NCBI RefSeq assembly: GCF_016746095.1
Contig: NZ_JAERTY010000008.1
Span: forward strand, 124,001-188,000
Reading direction: 5' to 3'
Length of the DNA stretch: 64,000 bases
Source of the DNA: Sphingobacterium faecale
Lineage (GTDB): Bacteria; Bacteroidota; Bacteroidia; Sphingobacteriales; Sphingobacteriaceae
Shown here: one piece after another, positions 25,486 to 33,864 of the stretch
Layout: each line of letters begins with the position of its first letter
Position numbering within the stretch: the first letter of the stretch is position 1
Notes under the pieces: generated by a model
Told to the model about the DNA's origin: nothing
Database searches by the model: none
What the model saw: only the letters and a program-made list of their open reading frames with translations
Translations under genes and position numbers: made by a program

Positions 25486-26733
25486 ATGAACACTATACAG
25501 CAGCAATTATCCGATAGCCGTGTTGCGAAACAAGCTATAAATGAATTGCGAATCCAGGATAAGCAACGGATATTAGAGCGGATCGCATCGCTGTTGCAGA
25601 TCCATAGTAATGAGGTCTTGCAACAGAATCAACTCGACTTAGAGCGGATGGAGAATGACGATCCCAAGTATGACCGGCTGAAGTTAACAGTGGAACGGAT
25701 TGAAGGGTTGGCCCAAAGTGTGCTGGATATAAGCAGACTGGCGGATCCTACTGATCGGTTGTTGAGCACAAAGAAACTTGACAACGGGCTCTTGGTCGAA
25801 AAAAGGACGGTAGCACTAGGCGTGGTGGGGGTAATTTACGAGTCGAGGCCCAATGTTACGATCGATGTTGCTGCATTGTGCATACAATCGGGAAATGTAT
25901 GTCTGCTGCGAGGGGGGAGTGATGCATGGTATACCAATCGTTATTTGGTAGGTCTCCTACGGCAGGCGCTGGTGGAGTGTGGTACAGATCCGAATATTGT
26001 ACAATTATTGCCTACGGAACGGGCTTTGGTCAATGAGCTGTTGGAAGCTGTGCGCTATGTGGATATCATTATCCCGCGTGGATCGCAGGGGCTGATTGAT
26101 TTTGTACGTCAACATGCGAAAGTACCTGTGATAGAAACAGGGGCTGGGGTCTGTCATACATATGTCGAAGCCAGTGCCGACTTGGCCAAAGCAGCTCGTA
26201 TTGTCGCGAATGCCAAGATCTCACGGCCTTCGGTATGTAATGCCCTGGATACGGTACTCGTAGATGACAAGATCGATCAGCAGTTTATAGAACAGCTTAT
26301 ACCATATTTTTCAGAAGCTGCGGTTGATGTTTTTGCTTCGGACAAGTTATATGACATTTTTAAAAACGCAGGTTACCCTTTTATACACCGTGCAGACGAT
26401 GCTGATTTTGGGCGTGAATTTTTAGATTTGAAGTGTTCGATCAAAGAAGTGGACGGTTTGGAGGAGGCACTGACGCATATTGCCCATTATTCGTCCAAAC
26501 ATTCGGAATGTATTGTGTCGCAAGATTCAATTAAAATTACGAAATTTATGCGGTCTGTGGATGCAGCAGCAGTGTATTCCAATGCCTCGACCCGCTTTAC
26601 CGACGGAGGGGAGTTTGGTTTAGGAGCAGAGATCGGTATTTCTACACAGAAACTGCATGCGCGAGGTCCTTTTGCCTTAGAAAAATTAGTGACAGAAAAA
26701 TGGTTTGTCACTGGCGACGGACAAATTAGATAA
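25486..26733 (+). CDS. proA: Gamma-glutamyl phosphate reductase
   Basis: A 415-residue protein of the aldehyde dehydrogenase superfamily. It reduces glutamyl-5-phosphate to the semialdehyde with NADPH in proline synthesis. Landmarks are VIYESRPNVTIDVAAL, LLRGGSDA, and VIETGAGVCHTYVEA with the catalytic Cys. AGAGGAAGG before the ATG is a clear ribosome binding site. It follows proB and precedes a small unknown gene with no gap. Confidence 0.95.
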   Translation: MNTIQQQLSDSRVAKQAINELRIQDKQRILERIASLLQIHSNEVLQQNQLDLERMENDDPKYDRLKLTVERIEGLAQSVLDISRLADPTDRLLSTKKLDNGLLVEKRTVALGVVGVIYESRPNVTIDVAALCIQSGNVCLLRGGSDAWYTNRYLVGLLRQALVECGTDPNIVQLLPTERALVNELLEAVRYVDIIIPRGSQGLIDFVRQHAKVPVIETGAGVCHTYVEASADLAKAARIVANAKISRPSVCNALDTVLVDDKIDQQFIEQLIPYFSEAAVDVFASDKLYDIFKNAGYPFIHRADDADFGREFLDLKCSIKEVDGLEEALTHIAHYSSKHSECIVSQDSIKITKFMRSVDAAAVYSNASTRFTDGGEFGLGAEIGISTQKLHARGPFALEKLVTEKWFVTGDGQIR

Positions 26734-26739
26734 TTGCTC

Positions 26740-27126
26740 ATGGGAATTCGATACGAAAAAGACACCATACTGAATTGGATAAATGAGATGGGAAAGTTTC
26801 TCCGGCTTTTGGTGGAGAAGTGGGAAGGATTAGAAGAGGTCTCCGCACCGGTTGATATAGCTGCGGGCTATGAAGATTTCTTTAACGAAAAAAGAGATTA
26901 TTTTGTGCGTATCAGCGATGCTGAACTTGTAGCCTATAGCGAGAGCCTGGAACAGGAGCAGATCCGTCCTTTAGCGCAGCTCCTGATGTACGATGGATTG
27001 ATGAACAAGGACAATGGATTGCTGCGGAAGGCAAAGGCTCTATTTGAGTATCATATGCAACAGACCGGTAGTTTCTCTTTTGAAGACTACGGCTTTCTCC
27101 ATCAGATTGAAAAAAATATCCGTTAG
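26740..27126 (+). CDS. Helical protein of unknown function after proA
   Basis: A 128-residue, mainly helical protein with no signal peptide. The opening IRYEKDTILNWINEMGKFLRLL resembles DUF6483-type proteins, but this is not certain. An in-frame TTG right at the proA stop would add two residues; the ATG is preferred. Six bases separate it from proA, so it is part of the pro operon. A stem-loop overlaps its end. Confidence 0.55.
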   Translation: MGIRYEKDTILNWINEMGKFLRLLVEKWEGLEEVSAPVDIAAGYEDFFNEKRDYFVRISDAELVAYSESLEQEQIRPLAQLLMYDGLMNKDNGLLRKAKALFEYHMQQTGSFSFEDYGFLHQIEKNIR

Positions 27127-27143
27127 CGCTATGGCGTTAACGG
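27120..27143. terminator. Convergent stem-loop after the pro operon
   Basis: CCGTTAGCGC-TATG-GCGTTAACGG forms a 10-base stem with one wobble pair across the stop codons of two convergent genes. It has no T tract, so its role in ending transcription is unproven. Confidence 0.5.
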
Positions 27144-28273
27144 AGTACTTCTCGGGCTATTACCAAGCGTTGTATTTCTGAAGTGCCTTCATAAATCTGT
27201 GTGATTTTAGCATCGCGCATCAGTCGTTCGACGTGATATTCTTTTACGTACCCATATCCACCATGTATCTGTACTGCCTCTACGGTATGTTTCATGGCTA
27301 CTTCTGAAGCATGCAGTTTGGCCATGGCTGCCTCTTTGCCATAGGGCAATCCTTGGTCTTTGGTCCAAGCGGCTTTATGGGTCAATAATCGTGCAGCTTC
27401 AATCTCAACCTCCATATCGGCCAGTTTAAATTGTATGGCTTGGTGTGTCGATATCGGTTTGCCAAAAGTTTTTCTTTCCTTGGCGTATGCTAGTGCAAGG
27501 TCATACGCTCCAGCAGCAATTCCCAGGGCTTGTGCCGCTATACCGATACGACCGCCATCCAGTGTCTTCATCGCAAACTTGAATCCGAAGCCATCCTCGC
27601 CAATACGATCCTCTTTGGGTACGATGACATCTGTGAATAACAAAGAATGAGTGTCCGAGCTCCGTATGCCCAATTTGTTTTCTTTGGGACCAATTGTAAA
27701 ACCAGCTGTTCCTTTCTCTACGATCAGCACATTAATCCCTTTATGCCCCAGTTCGGGATGCGTCTGTGCGATCACCAGATAGATATCTGCATTTCCACCA
27801 TTGGTAATCCAGTTTTTTGTGCCGTTGAGCAGGTAATGATCTCCCATGTCAGCAGCAATAGTGTGCTGGGAGGATGCATCTGAACCCGCCTCGGGCTCGG
27901 ATAGGGCAAAGGCCCCAAGTTTTTCCCCCTTTGCGAGGGGAACGAGATACTTTTGCTTTTGTTCTTCGCTACCGTATGCCTCCAGCCCCCATAGTACCAG
28001 TGAATTGTGAGCGGACATGATGACGGCAGTGGAAGCATCTACCTTGGCTATCTCTTCGAGGGCCAGTACATAAGCAAGGCTGTCCATACCTGCGCCACCA
28101 TATTGGTCGGAAGTCATGATTCCCATAAATCCCAATTCCCCCATTTTTTTTACGAAGTCTGTAGGGAACAGCGCTTTCTCATCCCGCTCGATGACATCTT
28201 TTTTTAGCTCTTCGGCAAATTCTCTGGCCGCATCACGTATCATTCTATGCTCTTCTGATAACTCGAAATTCAT
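27137..28273 (-). CDS. Acyl-CoA dehydrogenase
   Basis: A 378-residue flavoprotein of the short-chain acyl-CoA dehydrogenase type. It shows the N-terminal helix domain ([20 protein letters not shown]), the middle strand domain ([19 protein letters not shown]), and the C-terminal helix domain ending with [15 protein letters not shown], where the Glu is the catalytic base. It makes trans-2-enoyl-CoA in beta-oxidation or branched amino acid breakdown. The ORF runs nine codons further upstream, but the ATG at 28273 fits the family start. A 28-base palindrome covers its promoter. Confidence 0.93.
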   Translation of the reverse strand: MNFELSEEHRMIRDAAREFAEELKKDVIERDEKALFPTDFVKKMGELGFMGIMTSDQYGGAGMDSLAYVLALEEIAKVDASTAVIMSAHNSLVLWGLEAYGSEEQKQKYLVPLAKGEKLGAFALSEPEAGSDASSQHTIAADMGDHYLLNGTKNWITNGGNADIYLVIAQTHPELGHKGINVLIVEKGTAGFTIGPKENKLGIRSSDTHSLLFTDVIVPKEDRIGEDGFGFKFAMKTLDGGRIGIAAQALGIAAGAYDLALAYAKERKTFGKPISTHQAIQFKLADMEVEIEAARLLTHKAAWTKDQGLPYGKEAAMAKLHASEVAMKHTVEAVQIHGGYGYVKEYHVERLMRDAKITQIYEGTSEIQRLVIAREVLR

Positions 28274-28297
28274 GGTGTATCGTCTATTTGGTTCTAT

Positions 28298-28336
28298 CAA
28301 ATATAATTAATTTTATTATGCATGCATAATAAAATT
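28298..28336 (-). promoter_or_regulatory. Promoter with a 28-base perfect palindrome
   Basis: TATATTTG on the minus strand (28298-28305) fits the -7 element for the acyl-CoA dehydrogenase gene. Directly upstream, 28309-28336 is a perfect palindrome centred on TGCATGCA, with A/T arms. It covers the spacer and the -33 area, the place for a TetR- or MarR-type operator. No such regulator gene is adjacent. Confidence 0.7.
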
Positions 28337-28356
28337 GTAAAATTTATTCCTAATTA

Positions 28357-28392
28357 TTTGGTGGCTATCTAAAAGTCTACTATATTAGTAGA
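28357..28392 (+). promoter_or_regulatory. Promoter of the peroxiredoxin gene with palindrome
   Basis: TTTG (28357-28360), 20 bases, then TATATTAG (28381-28388) approximates a Bacteroidetes promoter. TCTACTA-TAT-TAGTAGA (28376-28392) overlaps its -7 element and is perfectly symmetric. Confidence 0.5.
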
Positions 28393-28419
28393 ATATATAG
28401 ATTATTAAATTTTATCCAT

Positions 28420-29055
28420 ATGAGTTTAAGACTAGGTGATGATGCGCCAAATTTTAAAGCGCAAACAACAATAGGTGATATCGATTTCTACGACTACACC
28501 GAAGGTAGCTGGGCGGTATTATATTCCCATCCTTCCGATTTTACGCCAGTGTGTACTACAGAACTTGGCCGTACGGCACAGTTGAAGTCCGAGTTCGAAA
28601 AACGAAATGTTAAAGTGTTGGCCTTGAGTGTCGATGCTGTACAGGACCATCTGGAATGGGTTAAAGATATCAATGAGACCCAAAATACAACGGTAGATTT
28701 TCCGATCATTGCAGACGAGGATCGTCACGTGGCAGGACTGTATGATATGATCCATCCCAATGCTTCCACGACCTTTACGGTACGCTCTGTATTTGTTATC
28801 GGTCCAGACCGCAAGATCAAATTGACACTTACTTATCCCGCGTCTACTGGTCGTAATTTTTACGAGATCCTTCGCGTTATAGACTCCTTACAGCTTACTG
28901 CTGAATATTCTGTGGCAACGCCTGCGGATTGGAAAGATGGGGAAGATGTTATTGTAGTTCCGGCGATTAAAACGGAAGACATTCCAGCGAAGTTTCCGAA
29001 AGGTTTTACGGAGATCAAACCTTATTTAAGAGTTACACCACAGCCTAATAGATAA
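28420..29055 (+). CDS. 1-Cys peroxiredoxin (Prx6 type)
   Basis: A 211-residue peroxiredoxin that reduces hydrogen peroxide and organic peroxides. The peroxidatic Cys45 lies in HPSDFTPVCTTELGRTA. It is the only Cys in the protein, so reduction must use an outside thiol. The C-terminal part (about 160-211) is the Prx6-type dimer extension. It is divergent from the acyl-CoA dehydrogenase gene, and a palindrome overlaps its promoter. Confidence 0.92.
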   Translation: MSLRLGDDAPNFKAQTTIGDIDFYDYTEGSWAVLYSHPSDFTPVCTTELGRTAQLKSEFEKRNVKVLALSVDAVQDHLEWVKDINETQNTTVDFPIIADEDRHVAGLYDMIHPNASTTFTVRSVFVIGPDRKIKLTLTYPASTGRNFYEILRVIDSLQLTAEYSVATPADWKDGEDVIVVPAIKTEDIPAKFPKGFTEIKPYLRVTPQPNR

Positions 29056-29124
29056 CCACCGTTTTCAGGTGATAAATACAGGCCCAAGGGAAAGTCAATG
29101 TCAAGTACCTATTGCACTCAAAAT

Positions 29125-29157
29125 AAAGCAGCTGTTCGTTTTCGGAGCAGCTGCTTT
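29125..29157 (+). terminator. Hairpin after the peroxiredoxin gene
   Basis: AAAGCAGCTGTTC / GAGCAGCTGCTTT form a 13-base stem with one wobble pair and loop GTTTTCG. A second hairpin, GGATTATC / GATAATCC, lies at 29165-29200 on the side of the convergent protease gene. Confidence 0.7.
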
Positions 29158-29228
29158 ACTATTTGGATTATCCTAGGTATAACCTAATTGGAGATAATCC
29201 TGGTTTTGATTTATTGAAACAAATTTGA

Positions 29229-30317
29229 CTAAAAGACCTTTACGATATAGATGTAGTCTTGCAGTTTCTTGATCTGCTCCGTCCGTGGGAGCGTTGATAG
29301 CATGTTTTTATTATTTAAGAAGATGTTGCCTTTTAGCGAGTCTGCGGGGATCTTGTTGAGTGTTTCTACAAGTTCTTTAGTTTTGATCGCAAATGCAGCA
29401 CCATCTATTCCTTTTTGCTTACCTGATATGATTCCAATAATATTTCCCTGGTTGTCCAGTACAGGGCCCCCACTATTTCCAGGATTGACAGGGATGGAAA
29501 TTTGGTACGCTATAGTGTCGCCGGCATACCCTGTATTCGAACTTAAATACCCTTGTCCATAAACCGCTTCGTCTCTAGGGAATCCCAGTGTGAAGATATC
29601 CTCACCCAGTTCTGAACTTTGTTTCTTGAATGTGTAGGGTATATTCTTCAAAATTTTAAAACTTGGATCGGCGATGTGTAAGATCGCAAGATCTTTTTGC
29701 GGATCGGTGTAGACAATCTGCGCCTTATAGGCCTGTCCTTTTACATTCTGAAGGTGTACAGAGTCTGCACCGTTGATCACGTGATAGTTAGTGACAACAT
29801 ATCCATCACGGGTCAGCATGAAACCGGTTGCACCGAAGTGTATGGAGGACGAGTTCTTATTTTTGTCGTTGTTAATGTTTTGTATGGCTTTATGCTGTTC
29901 GGTCACGTTCTTTTTGACAGAGTTCATCTCTCGGCGCAACGCACTATAATCCGTATTTGCTTTTTTGATGTTTGCGAAATATCCCGTGATCCATAGGGTA
30001 GAAAAAACAGAAATCAAGGCCACCGCTGCAGCGACTCCAGCATTTACCTGTAGCTTACTCCATAGCGACGTTGTCTTTTGACCTGTTTTATGATATTTAG
30101 TTGCTTCAAAAGCATTCCCTTCTGCGATGAGCGCCTGTTGGAATGCATGGCGCATCTCGTTCTTTTCTAAGTCCTGTACAAACAAACGATGCTGTTCAAA
30201 TACTTCCGAATAACTGGGCTCTGTCCGACAGAAGCTCTCGAATGCTATAGCATCTTCAGCAGTAAGTTCGCCTCGTAAATATTGATCGGCCCACTCGATA
30301 AAATCATGTCTTTGCAT
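29229..30317 (-). CDS. Membrane-anchored S1C (DegS-like) serine protease with anti-sigma-like N-terminus
   Basis: About 362 residues. Residues 1-90 are soluble and helical and resemble the cytoplasmic part of anti-sigma factors (a WADQYLRGELT start). A membrane segment lies at about 95-115, then a short coiled stretch, then a trypsin-like domain with His179 (VTNYHVI), Asp209 (KDLAIL) and Ser282 (NPGNSGGPV). No PDZ domain follows, unlike DegS. The gene begins at the end of the sigma factor gene: a GTG at 30326 overlaps its TGA, and an ATG at 30317 is the other choice. Sigma control by this protein is inferred. Confidence 0.8.
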   Translation of the reverse strand: MQRHDFIEWADQYLRGELTAEDAIAFESFCRTEPSYSEVFEQHRLFVQDLEKNEMRHAFQQALIAEGNAFEATKYHKTGQKTTSLWSKLQVNAGVAAAVALISVFSTLWITGYFANIKKANTDYSALRREMNSVKKNVTEQHKAIQNINNDKNKNSSSIHFGATGFMLTRDGYVVTNYHVINGADSVHLQNVKGQAYKAQIVYTDPQKDLAILHIADPSFKILKNIPYTFKKQSSELGEDIFTLGFPRDEAVYGQGYLSSNTGYAGDTIAYQISIPVNPGNSGGPVLDNQGNIIGIISGKQKGIDGAAFAIKTKELVETLNKIPADSLKGNIFLNNKNMLSTLPRTEQIKKLQDYIYIVKVF

Positions 30318-30322
30318 ACTAC

Positions 30323-30913
30323 TCACTTTTCAAGAGATGAATTAAAAAATATCTTTTTGAGCCGTTGTAGGCATTTGTACTTTTGTGTCTTTGCATTGTC
30401 GGTGTTGGTATAACCAAATTTGTCCCGTATGTCTTGCATGGACATATTCGCAATATAGAAGTCTTTCAGGAGGGTCTGGCAAGGCTCGCCCAATTGTGAT
30501 AGTGCCTTATTCATCTGATCAAACTTCAGCTCCGTTTCCTCGTGTCGCTCCAGATCATCCTCTATACCTAAGAGATCTTCAAAATCAGAAATATCAGATG
30601 TATTGGCCGAATTTCCTTTTCGTGTCAGCTGTTTCAGCCAAAGTCTTCTGGATACTGCGTATAAAAAAGTTCCAAGTTTACTACTTAACTCAAATTTTTG
30701 TTGAGTAATCTTATCGTACAATACCATCACCGCTTCCTGAAAGATATCTTTCGCTTCATCCTCAGATCCACTGTTGTTAACGATCATTCGTGATATCAAA
30801 GGAAAATAGATCTTATAGATCTTATTGATAGCTCTGCTATCTCCTTTTGATACCCCATCGACAATCTCCTGGTCTGAAATTTCTGTGGGAAGTATTTGTC
30901 TTATCTTACTCAC
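30323..30913 (-). CDS. ECF-type RNA polymerase sigma factor
   Basis: A 196-residue sigma-70 family protein. Region 2 is seen in EDEAKDIFQEAVMVLYDKI and the following FLYAVSRRLWLKQL, and region 4 in LLKDFYIANMSMQDIRDKFGY with NAKTQKYKCLQRLKKIF. It should direct transcription to a small stress regulon. It is translationally coupled to the membrane protease gene, which may hold or release it at the membrane. Its targets cannot be read here. Confidence 0.88.
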   Translation of the reverse strand: MSKIRQILPTEISDQEIVDGVSKGDSRAINKIYKIYFPLISRMIVNNSGSEDEAKDIFQEAVMVLYDKITQQKFELSSKLGTFLYAVSRRLWLKQLTRKGNSANTSDISDFEDLLGIEDDLERHEETELKFDQMNKALSQLGEPCQTLLKDFYIANMSMQDIRDKFGYTNTDNAKTQKYKCLQRLKKIFFNSSLEK

Positions 30914-31247
30914 TTATTAATACCTTAAAATTCAAATAGTAACCCTTGTCTTTGTGAAATTAATAAAGAAAAATAGTTTCCTGCCTTTCTTAAAGCTTTT
31001 AATCTCGGACTGGGATGCTTTCTGACCTTGAATATACGCACTTTTGTAAAAATACTTAACCAAACCTAACAGTATTTTTGATGAAATACGAATGAGGCTC
31101 TTAAAAAAATGCTATAGACTTGTTAACGAATAACTTGTTGTTTAAGTATGTTGTCTTTTGTAAAAAAAGAGGTTTATTGAAGAGAAATAGGTGGAGGGAG
31201 AAAACAAAAAAAGGCATCCTCAATGGACACCTTTATTGTTTTCTTAG
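30914..31247. other. Gap between the sigma factor and the tRNA cluster
   Basis: These 334 bases are AT-rich and hold no gene I can support. The upstream part should contain the sigma factor promoter; TTTGGTTAAG on the minus strand near 31055 could be a -33 element, but no clear partner was found. Confidence 0.3.
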
Positions 31248-31321
31248 CGGTCTGGACGGGACTCGAACCCGCGACCCCATGCGTGACAGGCATGTATTCT
31301 AACCAGCTGAACTACCAGACC
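31248..31321 (-). tRNA. tRNA-Asp (GTC), copy 3 in transcription order
   Basis: 74 bases fold to a cloverleaf with acceptor GGTCTGG/CCAGACC, anticodon loop CTGTCAC giving GTC, and the T loop GGTTCGAGTC. The CCA end is not encoded. Confidence 0.95.
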
Positions 31322-31353
31322 TAAGAATTTTAATTGTTGTTAAAGATATTTAG

Positions 31354-31427
31354 CGGTCTGGACGGGACTCGAACCCGCGACCCCATGCGTGACAGGCATG
31401 TATTCTAACCAGCTGAACTACCAGACC
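31354..31427 (-). tRNA. tRNA-Asp (GTC), copy 2
   Basis: Identical in sequence to the copies at 31248 and 31491, with GTC anticodon. The spacer to the next copy is about 32 bases and unrelated to the other spacer. Confidence 0.95.
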
Positions 31428-31490
31428 TAAATTCTTTATTATTACTATTTTTAAGAACGATGAAAAGACGATTCTTTTCTTTGTTTTTAG

Positions 31491-31564
31491 CGGTCTGGAC
31501 GGGACTCGAACCCGCGACCCCATGCGTGACAGGCATGTATTCTAACCAGCTGAACTACCAGACC
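31491..31564 (-). tRNA. tRNA-Asp (GTC), copy 1
   Basis: The first of three identical tRNA-Asp genes in transcription order, following prfA on the same strand after 73 bases. Anticodon GTC. Confidence 0.95.
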
Positions 31565-31637
31565 TAAACCCTTCTTGTGAGAAGGTGTGCAAATATAGCG
31601 CTTATTTATATAAATCCTAATTTTTTTTAAAAAAAAC

Positions 31638-32711
31638 TTAGTTTGTAGCGCCCTCCTTCATCTTTTCAGCGTTTTCAGCAAACTGTAATGCATCTATAAT
31701 CGGCTGTATATCACCGTCTAGAATTGTCGATAAATTGTAGGTAGTCAAGTTAATTCTATGCTCTGTAAATCTTCCTTGCGGATAGTTATAGGTACGGATT
31801 TTTGCGGAACGGTCACCTGAAGAAACCAAAGTCTTTCTTTTTGCAGCAATGTCGCCGTTCTTTTTATTCAGTTCTATCTCGTAAAGTTTCGTACGAAGCA
31901 TCTCCATCGCCAATTCTCGGTTGGCCAATTGGGAACGTTCAACCTGACAGACAACAACGATTCCGGTAGGCTTGTGCGTCAATTGCACTTTTGTTTCTAC
32001 CTTGTTTACGTTCTGACCTCCGGCACCACCCGATCTGGAGGTATGCATTTCAATATCACCTGGGTTGAGCTCCACGTCCACTTCTTCAGCTTCCGGAAGG
32101 ACGGCAACGGATGCAGCGGATGTATGTACCCGGCCTTGTGTCTCTGTATCCGGGACACGTTGTACGCGGTGTACTCCAGACTCATATTTCAATTGTCCAT
32201 ATACGTCTTCACCGATTACCTTTAAGATAACCTCTTTATACCCACCGGATGTACCTTCTGTAACATCCATTACCTCGTTGCGCCAGCCTTTGGTTTCAAA
32301 ATAACGGGTGTACATGCGGTATAAATCTCCTGCAAATAGTGCTGCTTCATCACCACCGGTACCGCCACGGATTTCAATAATCGCATTTTTGGAGTCTTCT
32401 GGATCTTTTGGAATTAGCATCAGACGAATTTCTTCCTCTTTCTCTTCTCGCTGGACCAGTAGGATATCTTGTTCCTCCTTGGCCATCTCCCTTAGCTCCT
32501 GATCCTTCTCATTGACCAATATGTCCTTATTGGTGTCTATATTGCTGATTATATTCTTGTAAATATGGTACTGTTCTACAATTTTTGATAGGTCTTTATA
32601 TTCCTTGTTCAATTTTGCAAAACGCTTCATGTCATTAATGGTATCTGGATTGCTGAGTTCAGCTTCCACTTCTTGCCACCGTTCTTTAATCGCTTGTAGT
32701 TTTTCTAACAT
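31638..32711 (-). CDS. prfA: Peptide chain release factor 1
   Basis: A 357-residue class I release factor reading UAA and UAG. The peptidyl-hydrolysis motif GGQ is in [11 protein letters not shown] near residues 230-240, preceded by [21 protein letters not shown] and followed by the [22 protein letters not shown] region. The absence of the RF2 frameshift site and the RVPxTExxGRVHTS form point to RF1. It starts ten bases upstream of other minus-strand genes' shared gap and runs toward the tRNA-Asp cluster. Confidence 0.93.
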   Translation of the reverse strand: MLEKLQAIKERWQEVEAELSNPDTINDMKRFAKLNKEYKDLSKIVEQYHIYKNIISNIDTNKDILVNEKDQELREMAKEEQDILLVQREEKEEEIRLMLIPKDPEDSKNAIIEIRGGTGGDEAALFAGDLYRMYTRYFETKGWRNEVMDVTEGTSGGYKEVILKVIGEDVYGQLKYESGVHRVQRVPDTETQGRVHTSAASVAVLPEAEEVDVELNPGDIEMHTSRSGGAGGQNVNKVETKVQLTHKPTGIVVVCQVERSQLANRELAMEMLRTKLYEIELNKKNGDIAAKRKTLVSSGDRSAKIRTYNYPQGRFTEHRINLTTYNLSTILDGDIQPIIDALQFAENAEKMKEGATN

Positions 32712-32879
32712 AGTTCTGTTTGATAAGTATTAACCACCAAGGGGGCAAATAGCTTAAAATAGCCCTTATATATCCTGTTTAAAGAGGATATCCCTCGGAG
32801 GGTTTTGCATCCAAAAGGTATTGCGTCCTTTTAGAGAGTGCAAAAATACTGAAAAATATGGTTTAAAAAGAAGGAATTA

Positions 32880-33209
32880 TTAATGACTTGACACAACTTT
32901 CAGTCCTATTATAGAGGCGATTAAAGTGAAAATGAAGAATATTCTCCAAAACTCGGCAGGCTCTTTAAAGAAAATAATTCCCATTAATACCGTGCCCACG
33001 GCTCCGATGCCCGTCCATACCGCATAAGCCGTGCCCAGAGGAAGGCTTTGTGTAGCTTTGATAAGCAATCCCATGCTTAAGAATAAACAGACTACAAATC
33101 CAGCATACCACAACATAGAAGCGCTGCCAGTAGCCTCTTTGGCCTTACCCAAGCAAGTCGTAAACCCTACTTCAAAGAGTCCGCCCAAGATTAAAAATAT
33201 CCAGTTCAT
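32880..33209 (-). CDS. SMR family exporter (SugE/Gdx-like)
   Basis: A 109-residue inner-membrane protein with four helices and the conserved Glu in GGLFEVGFT, the coupling residue of small multidrug resistance proteins. The stretch LPLGTAYAVWTGIGAVGTV is typical of the whole family, and the helix 1 form leans toward SugE/Gdx guanidinium exporters. A guanidine riboswitch was not seen upstream. A 22-base palindrome lies 37 bases before the start. Confidence 0.85.
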   Translation of the reverse strand: MNWIFLILGGLFEVGFTTCLGKAKEATGSASMLWYAGFVVCLFLSMGLLIKATQSLPLGTAYAVWTGIGAVGTVLMGIIFFKEPAEFWRIFFIFTLIASIIGLKVVSSH

Positions 33210-33245
33210 TTTTTTTGTGCAAAGGTGCTGGTTTCGCTACACATA

Positions 33246-33267
33246 TTTTTTAACAATTGTTAAAAAA
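33246..33267. promoter_or_regulatory. 22-base perfect palindrome upstream of the SMR gene
   Basis: Centred on AACAATTGTT with arms of six T and six A. It lies between the stop of the Crp-type gene and the start of the SMR gene on the same strand. It could be an operator; with its low GC it would be a weak terminator. Confidence 0.5.
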
Positions 33268-33300
33268 GTGAGCTCTTGAGTATACGGTTTTAGGCCATCG

Positions 33301-33864
33301 TTACTTGATCTCGGCTCTGATCCGCGAAAGCGTCACTTGGGTCACGCCCAAATAAGATGCAATATACCCCAGTTTGATGCGTTGCACAACGTTAGCCTCT
33401 TTGGTCAACAGATCACCGTAACGCTCTGCCGCCGTTTTAAAAAGCGTTTGCATCAAGCGCTGCTCGATTTTCAAAGTTTCTAATTCGGCAAGCTTTCTTC
33501 CCCAATTGGCAATAGGAAGCGATTGGTTGTAAAGTCGTTGTAGTTTTGATACAGGAATCCGATATAAGACACAGTTTTCCAAAGTGTCGACAATCTCATA
33601 GCCAGGTGTTCCGTGTATATAACTGTTCAGTGAAAGGATAGAATCTCCGGGAAAGCAAAAATCCAAAACCGCTTCTTTCTGTTCTTTTGGATAATAGATG
33701 CGGCAGATACCTTCGGTCAGGAAGTAAATATATTTGGCGGTTTTATCCTTGTCAATCAGGATGTTGTTTTTCTCCAATTGGATCCGCTCCGTAATCCGGA
33801 CCAATCGATCCAGTTCATCCATGGGTAGTGCGTATATCTGTTGGATTGCTTCTACGAGTTCCAT
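33301..33864 (-). CDS. Crp/Fnr family transcriptional regulator
   Basis: A 187-residue regulator with a CNB-type barrel (EKNNILIDKDKTAKYIYFLTE at about residues 31-51, just over one strand pair) and a C-terminal HTH (KLGYIASYLGVTQVTLSRIRAE). It overlaps the lpxH start by 13 bases at its N-terminus, so the two genes are coupled or the start lies slightly downstream. The SMR exporter downstream is a candidate target. Confidence 0.85.
   Translation of the reverse strand: MELVEAIQQIYALPMDELDRLVRITERIQLEKNNILIDKDKTAKYIYFLTEGICRIYYPKEQKEAVLDFCFPGDSILSLNSYIHGTPGYEIVDTLENCVLYRIPVSKLQRLYNQSLPIANWGRKLAELETLKIEQRLMQTLFKTAAERYGDLLTKEANVVQRIKLGYIASYLGVTQVTLSRIRAEIK

Noticed and set aside
31120..31302. 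Open frame of 60 codons overlapping tRNA-Asp
   Set aside because: It covers a tRNA gene on the other strand and has no family likeness.
33210..33300. Guanidine riboswitch upstream of the SugE-like gene
   Set aside because: No ykkC-type conserved segments are visible, only the A/T palindrome.
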